From positions 28,002,348 through 28,066,347 of the forward strand of contig OZ024804.1 in NCBI GenBank assembly GCA_964017045.1: a DNA stretch of 64,000 nt, given 5' to 3'. Made by a program: the position numbers and the translations under genes. Under the pieces are notes generated by a model. The model made no database searches. It was not told the origin of the DNA and saw only the letters and a program-made list of their open reading frames with translations. The DNA comes from Omphiscola glabra. Taxonomy: Eukaryota > Mollusca > Gastropoda > Lymnaeidae. This document shows positions 37,201 to 40,967 of this stretch, one piece after another (position 1 is the stretch's first letter; each line of letters begins with the position of its first letter).

Positions 37201-40200
37201 TTACAGAAATCTCTCATCCCAACTTACAGAAGTCTCTCATCCCAACTTACAGAAGTATCTCATCCTAACTTACAGAAGTCTCTCATCCCAACTTACAGAA
37301 ATCTCTCTGTTGTTGATAGAGTTTCCAGACGTCTGACTTGTCCATCTCACAAACGAAAGGCCCTGTCTTCATCAGTCTACTCCATGCCCACATATAACCA
37401 GAGGATGTGCCTGCGGTACAAAGAAACTATCTTTGTAGTGATCTTTATCTTTTCGTGTAATTAAAACCAACACTGGACTGTCCCCAACTTAATGTAAACA
37501 TTTCAATATAAACACTGGCTCATCCTAAAGTTACTTTTTTTAGTACACTTAGTTATATTGCATTCTACAGAAATAACGATTTCAGATACTAAGCTGTGAT
37601 TCATGTAGATTCGACTCAGAATGCACAAACTATGAACAATAAAGGCTGCAGACAACGCACCATAGTACTTGTAGACAATCATATTGTATTCGATCTGGGT
37701 CACCGCATCGTTCTCCTTTTTGTTACGTATATCTGTGTCAGGAAAATAATCCAAGCTAACGATACTGCCATCCGACTCCCAAAAGATCGATCCGGTGGCA
37801 TCTCTATATCCGCTCGTGAACCAGTCTAATCTGGGCAAGGGGAGGAAACAAAAACATTTGGGACGTTTACTTAAATAATGCAAGGGATTCAATTAATACT
37901 TAAAAAGTAGATCAGCTTCAAATAAGTATATGAAGCGCTCTGGTTTGGGGGGGGGGGGGGTTAGATTTAAAAAAAATAAATCCTTTATATGCACTTTAAA
38001 TTATTTATTTTTATAATTATTCTAATGTCCCAACCGCTTTTACACCGACGATTTATTTCACCAACTATTTCAGAAAAACAAAAGAAAATATTATGCACAA
38101 AGCGCATTTGCGATATTTAAAAAAAAAAATCTCATTTAGCGAGGTTATCGGTAATTAAATTGCATGAAATCTGTGTCATCATTATTTTCTTCATCTTCCG
38201 TTTGAAAAAAAAACAGGGAACACTGATTTTTGGGGGTTTGAGTTGAAGGATGGGGCTGAAAAAATGAGAGATTGTGTTTTCATTGGCAACGTCTCGATGG
38301 GACAAGTTTCAGAGCGTGGGTCATTTATAAAAGTACTCAATCGTCATCATCATCATTTATCCGTCCGAGGATCTTGCCAGCCAGGAACAAAAAATCGAAG
38401 TTAATAGAAAGTATTCAATAATATTTAAAAAATATATTCGATTGAATTAAATCTTATTTCAGTGGCGCAAAATGTTTTGAATTTTATTTTAAATATATAA
38501 AAATGTAAATAAGATGTTTTCTTAAAAAAATTGAGAACCGAGGTACCATCACAAGATATTTTATGAGAGTATCCCAAGACCAACATCCAGAAGGCACTTT
38601 CTACAACCAACCTCTTCAGTATCTTGCATAAGCTGATGACACAGCACTGTTAGGGAACAGTATTTAAGATATATCAAAAGCTTTTACTGAATTAAAAGAC
38701 GCATCACTACAAGCAGGGCTGGAAGTTAGCAACCAAAAATTTTTTTTTATAAAAACGCATGACTATGTTAAGAGAAGAACAGATAGATGAAGCCATTAAA
38801 ATTAGAAACCATTGTTTTGACAAAGTAAATCAATTCAAATACCTAGGATCTTAATTACACGAAAGTAATGAATTACTAATAAAAATAAAAGAGAATTTGG
38901 CCGGAAGCAGGGCATACTTCAGTAGTCAGAAAATATACAAAAGTAAAAACATTACAAGAGAAACAAAGAAAACCATTTATAAAACTGCAATCAGACCAGT
39001 TGTAACATATGCAAGTGAAACTTGGACCCTTACAAAAACGGAAGAAATACCATTAAACACATGGGAGAGGAAAGTTCTCCGGAAAATATACGGACCAACA
39101 AAGGATGAACATGAGTGAAAAATACGAACCAACCAGGAACGGTACAGTCTATAACAGGATCCCACGATAGTAGCACAAATAAAAAAGGTTAGGCTATGCT
39201 GGGCCGGACACTTAGAAAGCAAGCCAATTGACAGAGGAGTTAAGAGGGTGCACCACTAGAACCCCACAGGAAATCGGCTCAAATGCAGACCCAGGATTAC
39301 ATGGATGGAAAAAGATCTACAGCACTGGGAATCCAAGCACGGAAAAGAAAAGCACCGGTCAGGTCTGAATGGAAGAAAGACAGACCAAAGCCTAACACGG
39401 GCTCTAGCGCCACAAGTATGGTTAGCTTAAAATACTGTAACATAGTTTCGATTTAAATCATAAAGTCTAAAGTTAGAGATTTTATTTTTAAAAGTTTAGG
39501 TAAAAGAATGATCAGTTTCCATTTTCATTGAATGCGACAGAATTAAAGAAACCAAACTTTGTAACTCTGTCGAATTAAACCAGCTGACCTGTTTCCGTCG
39601 TGAGTATTCAGCCAATTCTGAATGAAGCCGTGTTCCCCTGCTGAGTTGACACTGACAAGATAGGACATGTCCCGTTGACAGAAGATGGCTGCCTCCTGGT
39701 ATGTCAGCTCTGGACTGAAGACAAAGTTGTAACAACGACCGCCATTGTCGAACCAGGTGGGCGGGCATTCTGCAAAGTTAATAGAAAATCTTAATTACCA
39801 GACGTATTCTTTATTGATGTAAAATCACAGGACAACCTGAACCGGTAATATATATTATGAGTGTGCGGTTTTCCCCTGGCACTACTCCCAAAATGAGGTC
39901 AAGACTTGAGATGGTTTCTTGAAATATTACGTTATTTGTTTATTTTTAGGTTTAATGAGAAAATATGCAAAGAGAGGATCTGGTGATCAAAGCTTTCCTC
40001 ACAAACAAAGTGACTTTACTCTCACACAAATTGGCTTTACTCACATACAAAGTGGCTTTACTCACATTCAAAGTGACTTTACTCCCATACAAAGTGGCTT
40101 TACTCACATTCAAAGTGACTTTACTCACATACAAAGTGGCTTTACTCACATACAAAGTGGCTTTACTCTCACCCACGTGGACTGACTTAACTCCCACTAA

Positions 40201-40473
40201 AATGGGCTCTACTTTCATACAAAATGGCTTTACAAACAACAAAAGGGACTTAGATCTCATCCAAAGAGCTTTACCCTCACCCAGAGGGAATTCCTCTCAC
40301 TCATAGGGGCTTTCCTCTCACCAAAAAGGACTAAACTCTTAATCCAAGGGACTTTACTCTCAGCCAAAGGGCCCGTAGAATTGTTAATGTAATCCAACAC
40401 ACTAACCACTGAATTGCTGGGCTCCTGCAAATGTAACGGCCAAAATCAAAACCCAGCAGAGTAAAGCGATCAT
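10095..40473 (-). CDS. Cont: Contactin-like adhesion protein, copy A (27 coding exons, complete, 1249 aa)
   Basis: Contactins are GPI-anchored neuronal or glial adhesion proteins that act at axo-glial and septate junctions. Exons joined by GT..AG are 40410-40473, 39589-39769, 37661-37830, 37297-37410, 36416-36593, 35293-35368, 34105-34198, 33341-33436, 33002-33119, 32668-32780, 26284-26389, 25512-25693, 25040-25194, 23456-23576, 21585-21848, 21078-21256, 19466-19592, 18816-18992, 17689-17841, 17401-17495, 16901-16996, 16027-16171, 15321-15445, 14242-14446, 13706-13821, 11112-11286 and 10095-10219. They total 3750 nt and every junction keeps frame. Approximate domains: signal peptide 1-19, C-type lectin-like 22-165, Ig1 190-292, Ig2 293-401, Ig3 402-497, Ig4 498-589, Ig5 590-677, Ig6 678-779, FN3-1 780-889, FN3-2 890-1001, FN3-3 1002-1111, FN3-4 1112-1208, GPI-signal tail 1209-1249. 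A lectin domain before six Ig and four FN3 domains is the Drosophila Contactin layout. The N-terminal donor is the least certain boundary. UTR exons were not identified. Confidence 0.93.
10222..10437. repeat. 36-bp minisatellite x6 abutting acceptor of contactin A exon 27
   Basis: Unit GGAAGAACATACATGAACTG plus TATCAGTGGCAGGGAT. Its low-coordinate edge is 2-3 bp from the exon 27 acceptor, so the true acceptor context (TTCTTCCATCAG) is itself a repeat edge. Confidence 0.92.
10868..11130 (-). repeat. 41-bp minisatellite x6 carrying the exon 26 splice donor
   Basis: On the minus strand each unit reads CTTCTTTACTTTAG|GTAATT, identical to the last 14 nt of exon 26 plus its donor. Period 41 shifts the frame. 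Confidence 0.93.
11112..11286 (-). CDS. Cont: contactin A exon 26: rest of FN3-4
   Basis: Acceptor CCCATTAG, donor TTTAG|GTAATT. Encodes AWWWDIREDIRAARS, VLHGVEKDVIYKVRVFAYS and IGGDGKKSP. Minisatellites abut both splice sites: 41-bp units carrying the donor, and 37-bp units on the acceptor side. Confidence 0.9.
11287..12478 (-). repeat. 37-bp minisatellite, about 32 copies, abutting exon 26 acceptor
   Basis: On the minus strand the unit runs TTGAATGCGTGTCCT[C/G]CCA then TCAG. The true acceptor (CCTCCCATTAG|GCG) is the terminal unit, and several internal units keep an acceptor-like CCATCAG. GGGAGG/GGCAGG and CACG/CATG/CAGG variants are intermixed. Confidence 0.95.
12521..12721. repeat. Inverted repeat pair around GGCAGACGTTTCGAC
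   Basis: CTGAAGAAGGCCGATACGAA followed by GGCAGACGTTTCGAC at the left faces CTGAAGGAGAACGCTACAAA followed by the same 15 bp on the minus strand at the right. Between them are two copies of ACCACAAAAACACAT..GTAGGTTGAGATGT. Looks like a small foldback element. Confidence 0.6.
12733..12832 (-). repeat. 31-bp repeat x3-4 copying exon 26 acceptor and first bases
   Basis: On the minus strand units read CGCCCATTAGGCGTGGT; TTAG|GCGTGGT is the exon 26 acceptor with the first 7 exon bases. The 37-bp array separates them from the real exon. Confidence 0.85.
12835..13210. other. Intron 25 stretch, nothing recognised
   Basis: No exon is missing here by phase. AT-rich, with GGTACTAATATTGGTAT duplicated near 12920. 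Confidence 0.5.
13254..13448 (-). pseudogene. 5'-truncated LINE tail (RT C-terminus plus 3' UTR)
   Basis: The minus strand reads RTIIAWNNLDNTSVNSTTI then ESFKAALASARSR-stop, matching the R-x-x-x-x-W-N-x-L..S-x-x-x-F-K-x-x-L end of many LINE polymerases. A 3' tail with TTGCACATATGCCAGT follows, and the same tail recurs at 56110-56190. The LINE is flanked by a diverged direct duplication (AGTGAAGTGTATA at about 13218 and 13453). Confidence 0.65.
13495..13692. mobile_element. hAT-like MITE, copy 1, next to exon 25 donor
   Basis: TIR-like AGCGTTTCTCAAC / GTTGGGAACCACTGT around GGGTCGCGACCCC. Flanked by a perfect 8-bp duplication GTTAGCTG (13487-13494 and 13693-13700). The right duplication ends 5 bp from exon 25. 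Confidence 0.85.
13706..13821 (-). CDS. Cont: contactin A exon 25: start of FN3-4
   Basis: Acceptor GATCTATCAG, donor CAAG|GTAAGC. Encodes PPGDYPEYVTVMSHGNES and RLFWKGVVTNVGEETIRGYK. A hAT-like MITE ends 13 bp beyond the exon. Confidence 0.9.
14046..14228. repeat. 51-bp minisatellite x3.6 starting beside exon 24 donor
   Basis: Unit starts GGCCTACAATGTCTCACTAT. It lies in intron 24 within about 15 bp of the donor and does not include it. Confidence 0.92.
14242..14446 (-). CDS. Cont: contactin A exon 24: rest of FN3-3
   Basis: Acceptor TTTTCAG, donor GCCC|GTGAGT. Encodes INYWQEPTTLCLG, then MVPEGHYCFNLQFVNHAG and GPKTDIYNFNL. Two cysteines in the FN3 core are kept in both paralogues. Confidence 0.92.
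14500..15000. other. Intron 23 stretch, nothing recognised
   Basis: C13 tract near 14582 and a short CA-rich run at about 14645. No coding signal. Confidence 0.5.
15002..15165. repeat. 21-22-bp minisatellite, about 8 copies
   Basis: Unit CAAATTCATGTTAATGTACAC with GTATAATATAC variants, in intron 23. Confidence 0.93.
15250..15306. repeat. 18-bp repeat x3 beside exon 23 donor
   Basis: Unit CTACTTTAGGGTCACACG. It ends about 15 bp from the donor of exon 23. Confidence 0.88.
15321..15445 (-). CDS. Cont: contactin A exon 23: start of FN3-3
   Basis: Acceptor GTTTCAG, donor CCAG|GTTTGT (weak). Encodes MPSNVAPTFVDALVLNGTAA, VVNWIPVPNTRES and KGAVFAYQ. An 18-bp array begins within about 25 bp of the donor. 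Confidence 0.9.
15700..15915. repeat. Purine-rich 18-bp repeat (GGGGACAATGAGAGAGAA)
   Basis: Strand-asymmetric array that opens spurious ORFs in three minus-strand frames and one plus-strand frame. Confidence 0.93.
16027..16171 (-). CDS. Cont: contactin A exon 22: end of FN3-2
   Basis: Acceptor CATTCCTCAG, donor GATA|GTGAGT. Encodes SDSISGTYLHVLVGQEFYY, then YEVKVQAVNEKGPGPNST. The acceptor plus exon start is tandemly triplicated (period 46). Confidence 0.9.
16167..16292 (-). repeat. 46-bp repeat x3 carrying exon 22 acceptor and exon start
   Basis: Copies begin at about 16167, 16213 and 16259. On the minus strand each reads CATTC[C/T]TCAG|TCCGA, the acceptor and first bases of exon 22. Confidence 0.92.
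16338..16620. repeat. 23-bp minisatellite, about 12 copies
   Basis: Unit ACCTTATCTAAGAGTGCATC plus GCT, in intron 21. Confidence 0.95.
16725..16812. repeat. 30-bp repeat x3 rich in CCTAAACCTAACC
   Basis: Short interstitial array that looks telomere-like only superficially. Confidence 0.8.
16901..16996 (-). CDS. Cont: contactin A exon 21: middle of FN3-2
   Basis: Acceptor ATTGCAG, donor AAGG|GTAAGT. Encodes PLPRSWWGGDSLTYIVYFRR, then a charged stretch ending GKWER. Confidence 0.9.
17165..17325. repeat. Dispersed non-coding repeat, short piece
   Basis: CATCGGCAACGAGT, GCTCGATAGGTTGACGGGAA and ATTTTGCCAGCCATGA match the family at 1745-1880, 35930-36030 and 38265-38400. Confidence 0.65.
17401..17495 (-). 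CDS. Cont: contactin A exon 20: start of FN3-2
   Basis: Acceptor ATTTCAG, donor GGAT|GTAAGT. Encodes KWFSMQSAPPIYPPPNVGG, a GGGGGS hinge and LLVITWD. The B partner has the same length and the same glycine run. Confidence 0.9.
17689..17841 (-). CDS. Cont: contactin A exon 19: end of FN3-1
   Basis: Acceptor TTGTTCAG, donor CACA|GTAAGT. Encodes DIPAHETVISEFPDW, then LSPGTLYQFRVKAGNDQVGY, the L-x-P-x-x-Y-x-x-R-V core of FN3. The acceptor and exon start are repeated three more times upstream. Confidence 0.9.
17820..18045 (-). repeat. 62-65-bp repeat x4 carrying exon 19 acceptor and exon start
   Basis: On the minus strand copies read ATTCAAATATCCCAACCCAT or GTTCAGATATCCCAGCCCAT. The genuine exon 19 acceptor (TTCAG|ATATCCC) is one of them. 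The two middle copies have CAA for CAG and so lost the AG. Confidence 0.92.
18119..18236. repeat. 35-bp repeat x3.5
   Basis: Unit contains ACACAAAGCATCCGAAATAC and ACACCAGAGAACATC, in intron 18. Confidence 0.93.
18598..18715. repeat. 17-bp repeat (GTGATCAATACAATCA), about 7 copies
   Basis: Imperfect array in intron 18. Confidence 0.85.
18816..18992 (-). CDS. Cont: contactin A exon 18: start of FN3-1
   Basis: Acceptor CTGTCCAG, donor CAAG|GTAAGT. Encodes GPPGEPAGVHARDG and VELWWQEGEYHGFPVTKYTA, the Pro-rich A strand and the B/C strand Trp typical of FN3. Confidence 0.92.
19200..19520 (-). repeat. 80-bp repeat x4 copying exon 17 end and donor
   Basis: Donor copies are at about 19225, 19305, 19385 and 19465. 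On the minus strand each unit holds GGCAGCATCACGTCCAGTGC, CTTTTGTTACTGTCAGAG and GTAGGTCAGG or GTAAGTCAGG. Copies are almost identical, so recent. Only the highest-coordinate copy joins the intact exon. Confidence 0.95.
19466..19592 (-). CDS. Cont: contactin A exon 17: second half of Ig6
   Basis: Acceptor CATCTACAG. Encodes PNSPDSGKLYIIAAQFEH, GEYTCVVSTVSGS and SSAFVTVR. Donor CAGAG|GTAGGT. Six nt shorter than the B partner, in frame. Three near-identical 80-bp copies of the exon end plus donor follow in the intron. Confidence 0.9.
19763..20010 (+). mobile_element. tRNA-derived SINE, copy 1
   Basis: The head GTGCTGGGTTGCCGAATAGT and GAGTTCAATCAC fit pol III A and B boxes. The body GGGTGGATGGGACTCGTTAA and ACTCATCTAAGAGAAGGCAA is shared with the copy at 53377-53680. 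The 3' part differs. Confidence 0.75.
20010..20828. other. Intron 16 stretch
   Basis: Contains small tandem bits (CTCAAGTCAAGGCTGCTG x2 near 20150; CATTGCAAT..CTTCCTTTAC repeats near 20500; ATTTGATCGA/GACGGA repeats near 20600). No gene seen. Confidence 0.5.
20830..21068 (-). repeat. About 27-bp array derived from exon 16 end and donor
   Basis: On the minus strand units read TATTCTATG|GTCAGTAGG, resembling the exon 16 end TATTCAATG|GTTAGTGAGG. About nine degenerate copies with ACCTACTGACCATGGCAT variants on the plus strand. Confidence 0.88.
21078..21256 (-). CDS. Cont: contactin A exon 16: first half of Ig6
   Basis: Acceptor TGCCCAG, donor CAATG|GTTAGT. Encodes MVISEVPNNLQISQNETAVL then PCKASFDRG and YSWKFFSHALDL. 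The exon end and donor are echoed in the array down to about 20830. Confidence 0.9.
21585..21848 (-). CDS. Cont: contactin A exon 15: Ig5
   Basis: A whole Ig domain in one 264-nt exon, as in copy B. Acceptor CAATCAG, donor CTAG|GTAACT. Encodes VTISCKPQAAPRAQIKWMKNG's Cys and Trp, and ADSGIYTCVATNDIGEARSS. Confidence 0.93.
21852..22440. repeat. 22-bp minisatellite, about 26 copies, flush with exon 15 acceptor
   Basis: Unit AGGGAATAGTAAACCATGTT plus TT. On the minus strand the last unit runs GGTTTACTATTCAATCAG into exon 15, so the acceptor is a modified repeat unit. Confidence 0.95.
22692..22886. mobile_element. hAT-like MITE, copy 2
   Basis: CAGCGGTTCTCAACCTTTGA at the left and GCATTGAGAACAACTG at the right, about 195 bp. 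Diverged internal sequence shared with copies at 13495, 36114 and 56817. Confidence 0.75.
23002..23475 (-). repeat. 57-bp repeat x9 copying exon 14 end and donor
   Basis: On the minus strand each unit carries AGTGCACAGCTCAGAACTCT then CT|GTAAGTATAG. Donor spacings are 57, 57, 57, then 55. The upper four are in one open frame (residues KYSAISGLARSSAQLRALC per unit). Confidence 0.95.
23456..23576 (-). CDS. Cont: contactin A exon 14: second half of Ig4, with multiplied donor
   Basis: Acceptor CTTTTAG. Encodes VNRNILTIDKVEASKHNG, MYQCEATNSYG and LARSSAQLRTL. Canonical donor CTCT|GTAAGT. Further donors at exon ends 23399, 23342 and 23285 are exactly 57 nt apart and in the same open frame, so each would add 19 residues. 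Confidence 0.88.
23615..24365. repeat. 27-bp minisatellite, about 27 copies
   Basis: Unit GATAGAGAGATATTGTTGTA plus AGTAAAT, in intron 13 from about 40 bp upstream of the exon 14 acceptor. Period 9 codons gives the 260-aa spurious ORF on the minus strand. Confidence 0.95.
24370..25035. other. Intron 13 stretch, nothing recognised
   Basis: No gene or repeat family recognised. Small CCATC/CCGTACC repeats occur near 24970. Confidence 0.5.
25040..25194 (-). CDS. Cont: contactin A exon 13: first half of Ig4
   Basis: Acceptor GTCCAG, donor AAG|GTTAGT. Encodes KPSFPYPLQNQHVDEGGS and WTCSAIGVPKPTYAWYKNG. Same length (155 nt) as the first visible exon of copy B. Confidence 0.92.
25318..25440. repeat. 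27-bp repeat x4
   Basis: Unit TTTCAAGACATGCGCATACG plus ACAGGGC, about 70 bp past the exon 12 donor. Confidence 0.9.
25512..25693 (-). CDS. Cont: contactin A exon 12: rest of Ig3
   Basis: Acceptor GTTCCCAG, donor GAAAG|GTGGGT. Encodes LPLYYSWVREDGP, then RLEDTGIYTCVVRGDTNTA. The D-x-G-x-Y-x-C motif is intact. Confidence 0.92.
25912..26088. mobile_element. Small non-autonomous DNA element (GTGTAGCTGGGG type)
   Basis: Flanked by an 8-bp direct duplication GACGTCCA (25904-25911 and 26089-26096). Internal GGGACATGTGTCCC and GTCCCTGGGCACC are shared with 27653-27810 and 63111-63261. Confidence 0.7.
26284..26389 (-). CDS. Cont: contactin A exon 11: start of Ig3
   Basis: Acceptor TGTTTCAG, donor GGAG|GTAATT. 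Encodes ANTYGPDIQDKFPQHFPD and VEIECVAYGR, the A/B strands of Ig3. Confidence 0.9.
26566..26812. repeat. 26-bp minisatellite x9
   Basis: Unit AGCATTCAAGGCCCACATCA plus ACGTTG, in the large intron. Confidence 0.94.
26815..27650. other. Large intron stretch, nothing recognised
   Basis: G12-13 tract near 27266. Short open frames only. Confidence 0.5.
27653..27990. mobile_element. Degenerate small DNA elements (GGCGTAGCTAAGGG type)
   Basis: AGAGGCGTAGCTAAGGGGTG, GGGACATATGTCC and AATGAATCTTGTCCCC match the 25912 and 63111 elements. A following GGGTGGCGCTAACACTAGGC..CCGCTGG block matches 49855-49885. Confidence 0.55.
28491..29475 (+). pseudogene. LINE reverse transcriptase relic 1
   Basis: Encodes LTEENDILKRWTEYCSELYN, AVQALQIGKAAGVDNIPAEL, YRTISLISHSSKIML, EEQAGFRQGRGTTEQI and FVDFKKAFDRVW (the first catalytic Asp region), then a TAG where family members have Trp (29237-29239). 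It resumes with TTVGVRQSCLLSPTLFN and, after a frameshift at about 29338, LRFADDIDGLAGSEEEL with the catalytic ADD. Disabled. It sits sense to the plus strand, antisense to contactin A. Confidence 0.88.
29476..30095 (+). pseudogene. LINE reverse transcriptase relic 2 (different family) fused to relic 1
   Basis: Starts abruptly with LQYLAYTDDIALLGRNSIDD, then ELEDLTVKAGLDVNKAKAIF, FKYLVVTINKQGEIQSEVQE, RSYFNLQKLLHCKNLAKGT and TRPVVR. Its own Y-x-DD site follows relic 1's FADD by about 110 bp, so this is a second element, not a continuation. Several frameshifts. Ends in RQAAL-like GRTH/GHIE remnants by about 30060. Confidence 0.8.
30096..31205. repeat. Dispersed AT-rich non-coding repeat, copy 2
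   Basis: Parallel to 360-1330 and 3440-3600 (TCAGTTGATTGAAAT, GATTGCACATG, TTAGCAAGAACT, ATCAGGAGCGGCCAAT). No coding capacity. Confidence 0.65.
31212..32540. repeat. 34-bp minisatellite, about 39 copies
   Basis: Unit TTAGTTCTCCTAATGACCTA plus CATCGGCGCACGTG. Sub-blocks recur as higher-order groups (the TCTGTGCACGTTTTAG, AACGGCTCACG, CATAATGACATA order appears five times). The largest array in gene A; ends 127 bp from exon 10. Confidence 0.96.
32668..32780 (-). CDS. Cont: contactin A exon 10: end of Ig2
   Basis: Acceptor TGTACAG, donor CGGAA|GTAAGT. Encodes DVYHCMVYLAPMSGQ (F-strand Cys of Ig2) and a linker to Ig3 (NVHSGS). The next intron is the largest of the gene, about 6.3 kb. Confidence 0.9.
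33002..33119 (-). CDS. Cont: contactin A exon 9: middle of Ig2
   Basis: Acceptor TTCCAG, donor GATCA|GTGAGT. Encodes LRYSWYKSNFNFI, then SKNGGLYISEVQAAD, the C-strand Trp and the E-strand of Ig2. Confidence 0.9.
33341..33436 (-). CDS. Cont: contactin A exon 8: start of Ig2
   Basis: Acceptor TGTTTCAG, donor CCAG|GTAATT. Encodes GEFPNVQTSAVDATIFMGKM then LTCKPPAAKP. A Cys followed by PPAAKP is a contactin/neurofascin-type Ig2 signature. Confidence 0.9.
33440..34100. other. Intron 7 stretch
   Basis: Short (TA)n near 33465 and an AATAATAAT run near 33838. Otherwise nothing recognised. Confidence 0.5.
34105..34198 (-). CDS. Cont: contactin A exon 7: end of Ig1
   Basis: Acceptor CTAACAG. Includes DVSKYTCVATNKLGTSMSNP, the F-strand YxCxAxN motif. 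Donor GGTT|GTAAGT is selected by frame (Y of GYLGEF). A second GGTTGTAAGT lies about 47 bp downstream. Confidence 0.87.
34255..35305 (-). repeat. 36-37-bp minisatellite, about 28 copies, each with the exon 6 donor
   Basis: On the minus strand the unit contains TATCATAGCCAAT|GTGAGTATC. The exon 6 end is GATCATAAGTAAT|GTGAGTATC. Both ACATTAG and ACATTGG variants are mixed. Confidence 0.95.
35293..35368 (-). CDS. Cont: contactin A exon 6: middle of Ig1
   Basis: Acceptor GTACAG, donor AAT|GTGAGT. Encodes PGDVMVTSETNPRYSVTNG then RLIISN. The last 12 nt plus the donor are the core of the 37-bp array running down to about 34255. Confidence 0.88.
35570..36060. repeat. Dispersed non-coding repeat, copy 3
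   Basis: ACCGCTTTTACACCGCAGAT, GTCATCGGCAACAAGC and a C15 tract near 35675, collinear with 1380-1890. Confidence 0.7.
36114..36312. mobile_element. hAT-like MITE, copy 3
   Basis: CAGCGGTTCTCAACCTGTGG at the left and GGTTGAGAGTCACTG at the right. Flanks ACGTAGAT (36106-36113) and ACGTAGAC (36313-36320) are an 8-bp duplication with one mismatch. Confidence 0.85.
36416..36593 (-). CDS. Cont: contactin A exon 5: linker and first half of Ig1
   Basis: Acceptor TTTTTCAG, donor GTACGT. Starts SFGTNITDP, then VTLDCQASGNPRPTYTWYR: the B-strand Cys and C-strand Trp of Ig1. The exon 6 junction completes Gln (CA|A). Confidence 0.9.
36600..37060. other. Intron 4 stretch
   Basis: Two C-rich tracts (near 36710 and 36800). 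Nothing else recognised. Confidence 0.5.
37068..37303 (-). repeat. 23-bp minisatellite x10, each with the exon 4 donor
   Basis: On the minus strand the unit is GA[G/T]A[C/T]TTCTGTAAGTTGG GATGA-like. Every copy keeps TTCT|GTAAGTTGG, the sequence at the exon 4 donor. Confidence 0.95.
37297..37410 (-). CDS. Cont: contactin A exon 4: end of lectin-like domain
   Basis: Acceptor CCGCAG. Reads GTSSGYMWAWSRLMKTGPFV then C; this last cysteine pairs with FCQ of exon 2. Donor TTCT|GTAAGT is the first of about ten copies repeated every 23 bp into the intron. Confidence 0.88.
37661..37830 (-). CDS. Cont: contactin A exon 3: lectin-like domain, middle part
   Basis: Acceptor CCCAG, donor GTGCGT. Includes LDWFTSGYRD, IFWESDG and VSLDYFP, the WxxG/W-rich core of the fold. 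A flanking stretch of ORF past the donor is intron read-through. Confidence 0.9.
37930..38420. repeat. Dispersed non-coding repeat, copy 4
   Basis: G12 tract near 37949, CCGCTTTTACACCGACGATT and TTTTCATTGGCAACGTCTCG, collinear with copies 1 and 3. Confidence 0.7.
38575..39430 (+). pseudogene. LINE reverse transcriptase C-terminal relic
   Basis: Several frames together give TALLGNS, AFTELKDASLQAGLEVSNQK, NQFKYLGS, YKTAIRPVVTYASETWTLTK, WERKVLRKIYGP and WAGHLESKPIDRGVKRV. This is the same family type as relic 2 (29476). Frameshifts and stops throughout. Lies in intron 2 of contactin A, antisense to it. Confidence 0.85.
39589..39769 (-). CDS. Cont: contactin A exon 2: lectin-like domain, N-terminal part
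   Basis: Acceptor TTTGCAG, donor GTCAGC. Shows CPPTWF, GGRCYNF, AIFCQRDM and AGEHGFIQNWL, the N-terminal cysteine pair and helix region of a C-type lectin-like fold. Confidence 0.9.
39990..40372. repeat. 21-bp minisatellite, 8 clear copies plus a diverged extension
   Basis: Unit GGCTTTACTCACATACAAAG plus T. Intron 1, ending about 35 bp from the exon 1 donor. Confidence 0.9.
40410..40473 (-). CDS. Cont: contactin A exon 1: signal peptide
   Basis: Begins at ATG and reads MIALLCWVLILAVTFAGAQ, a hydrophobic core with an AGA-like cleavage site, then QF. The donor GTGGTT after TTCA is chosen because it gives the phase needed by exon 2 (A plus AA, Lys, then CPPTW). A non-coding leader exon may precede it. 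Confidence 0.75.
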
Positions 40474-40487
40474 GTCCACACTTTTAG

Positions 40488-40655
40488 GATGAGGCTCCAA
40501 GCTAGTGCATTCAGTTGACTTTTAACAGTTTAGGATGAGGCTCCAAGTTTTTTTATTCAGTTTACTTGTCACAGTTGAGAGGCTCCAAGTTTTGCATTCA
40601 GTTGACGTGTAACAGTTTAGGATGATGCTCCAAGCTAGTGCATTCAGATAACTTC
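40488..40655 (-). repeat. 46-bp repeat x3.5 in the 5' flank of contactin A
   Basis: Unit core GATGAGGCTCCAAGCTAGTG followed by a CATTCAGTTGAC segment, starting about 15 bp above the ATG. It lies where the 5' UTR or proximal promoter should be. Copies differ by small deletions. Confidence 0.8.
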
Positions 40656-40967
40656 CTCCCAAGATTTTGAATATTTAAAGGCACAATTTTTAATCCCGAT
40701 AGTAGTGTTATATTAGAAAGTGAGATTTTTTTTTAGTTCTGCTATTTTATTCCAAAGCTTAGAACAAGGATAAACGCTGAATCATAATTGGAGAAAGTTT
40801 TATAAGAATGAACAGCTTCCGGGCAGCTTTTTCAAATTTTATTTAGTATTACCATCAAGTGTTTAAATTTAGTTTTTAAAATTTTAGTATTTAGAGGCGT
40901 TTTATCAAGTTAACAGAATCTTTGGTTGACCACTTTACTGAAATACATTGTAATGTTTAGATTAGCT

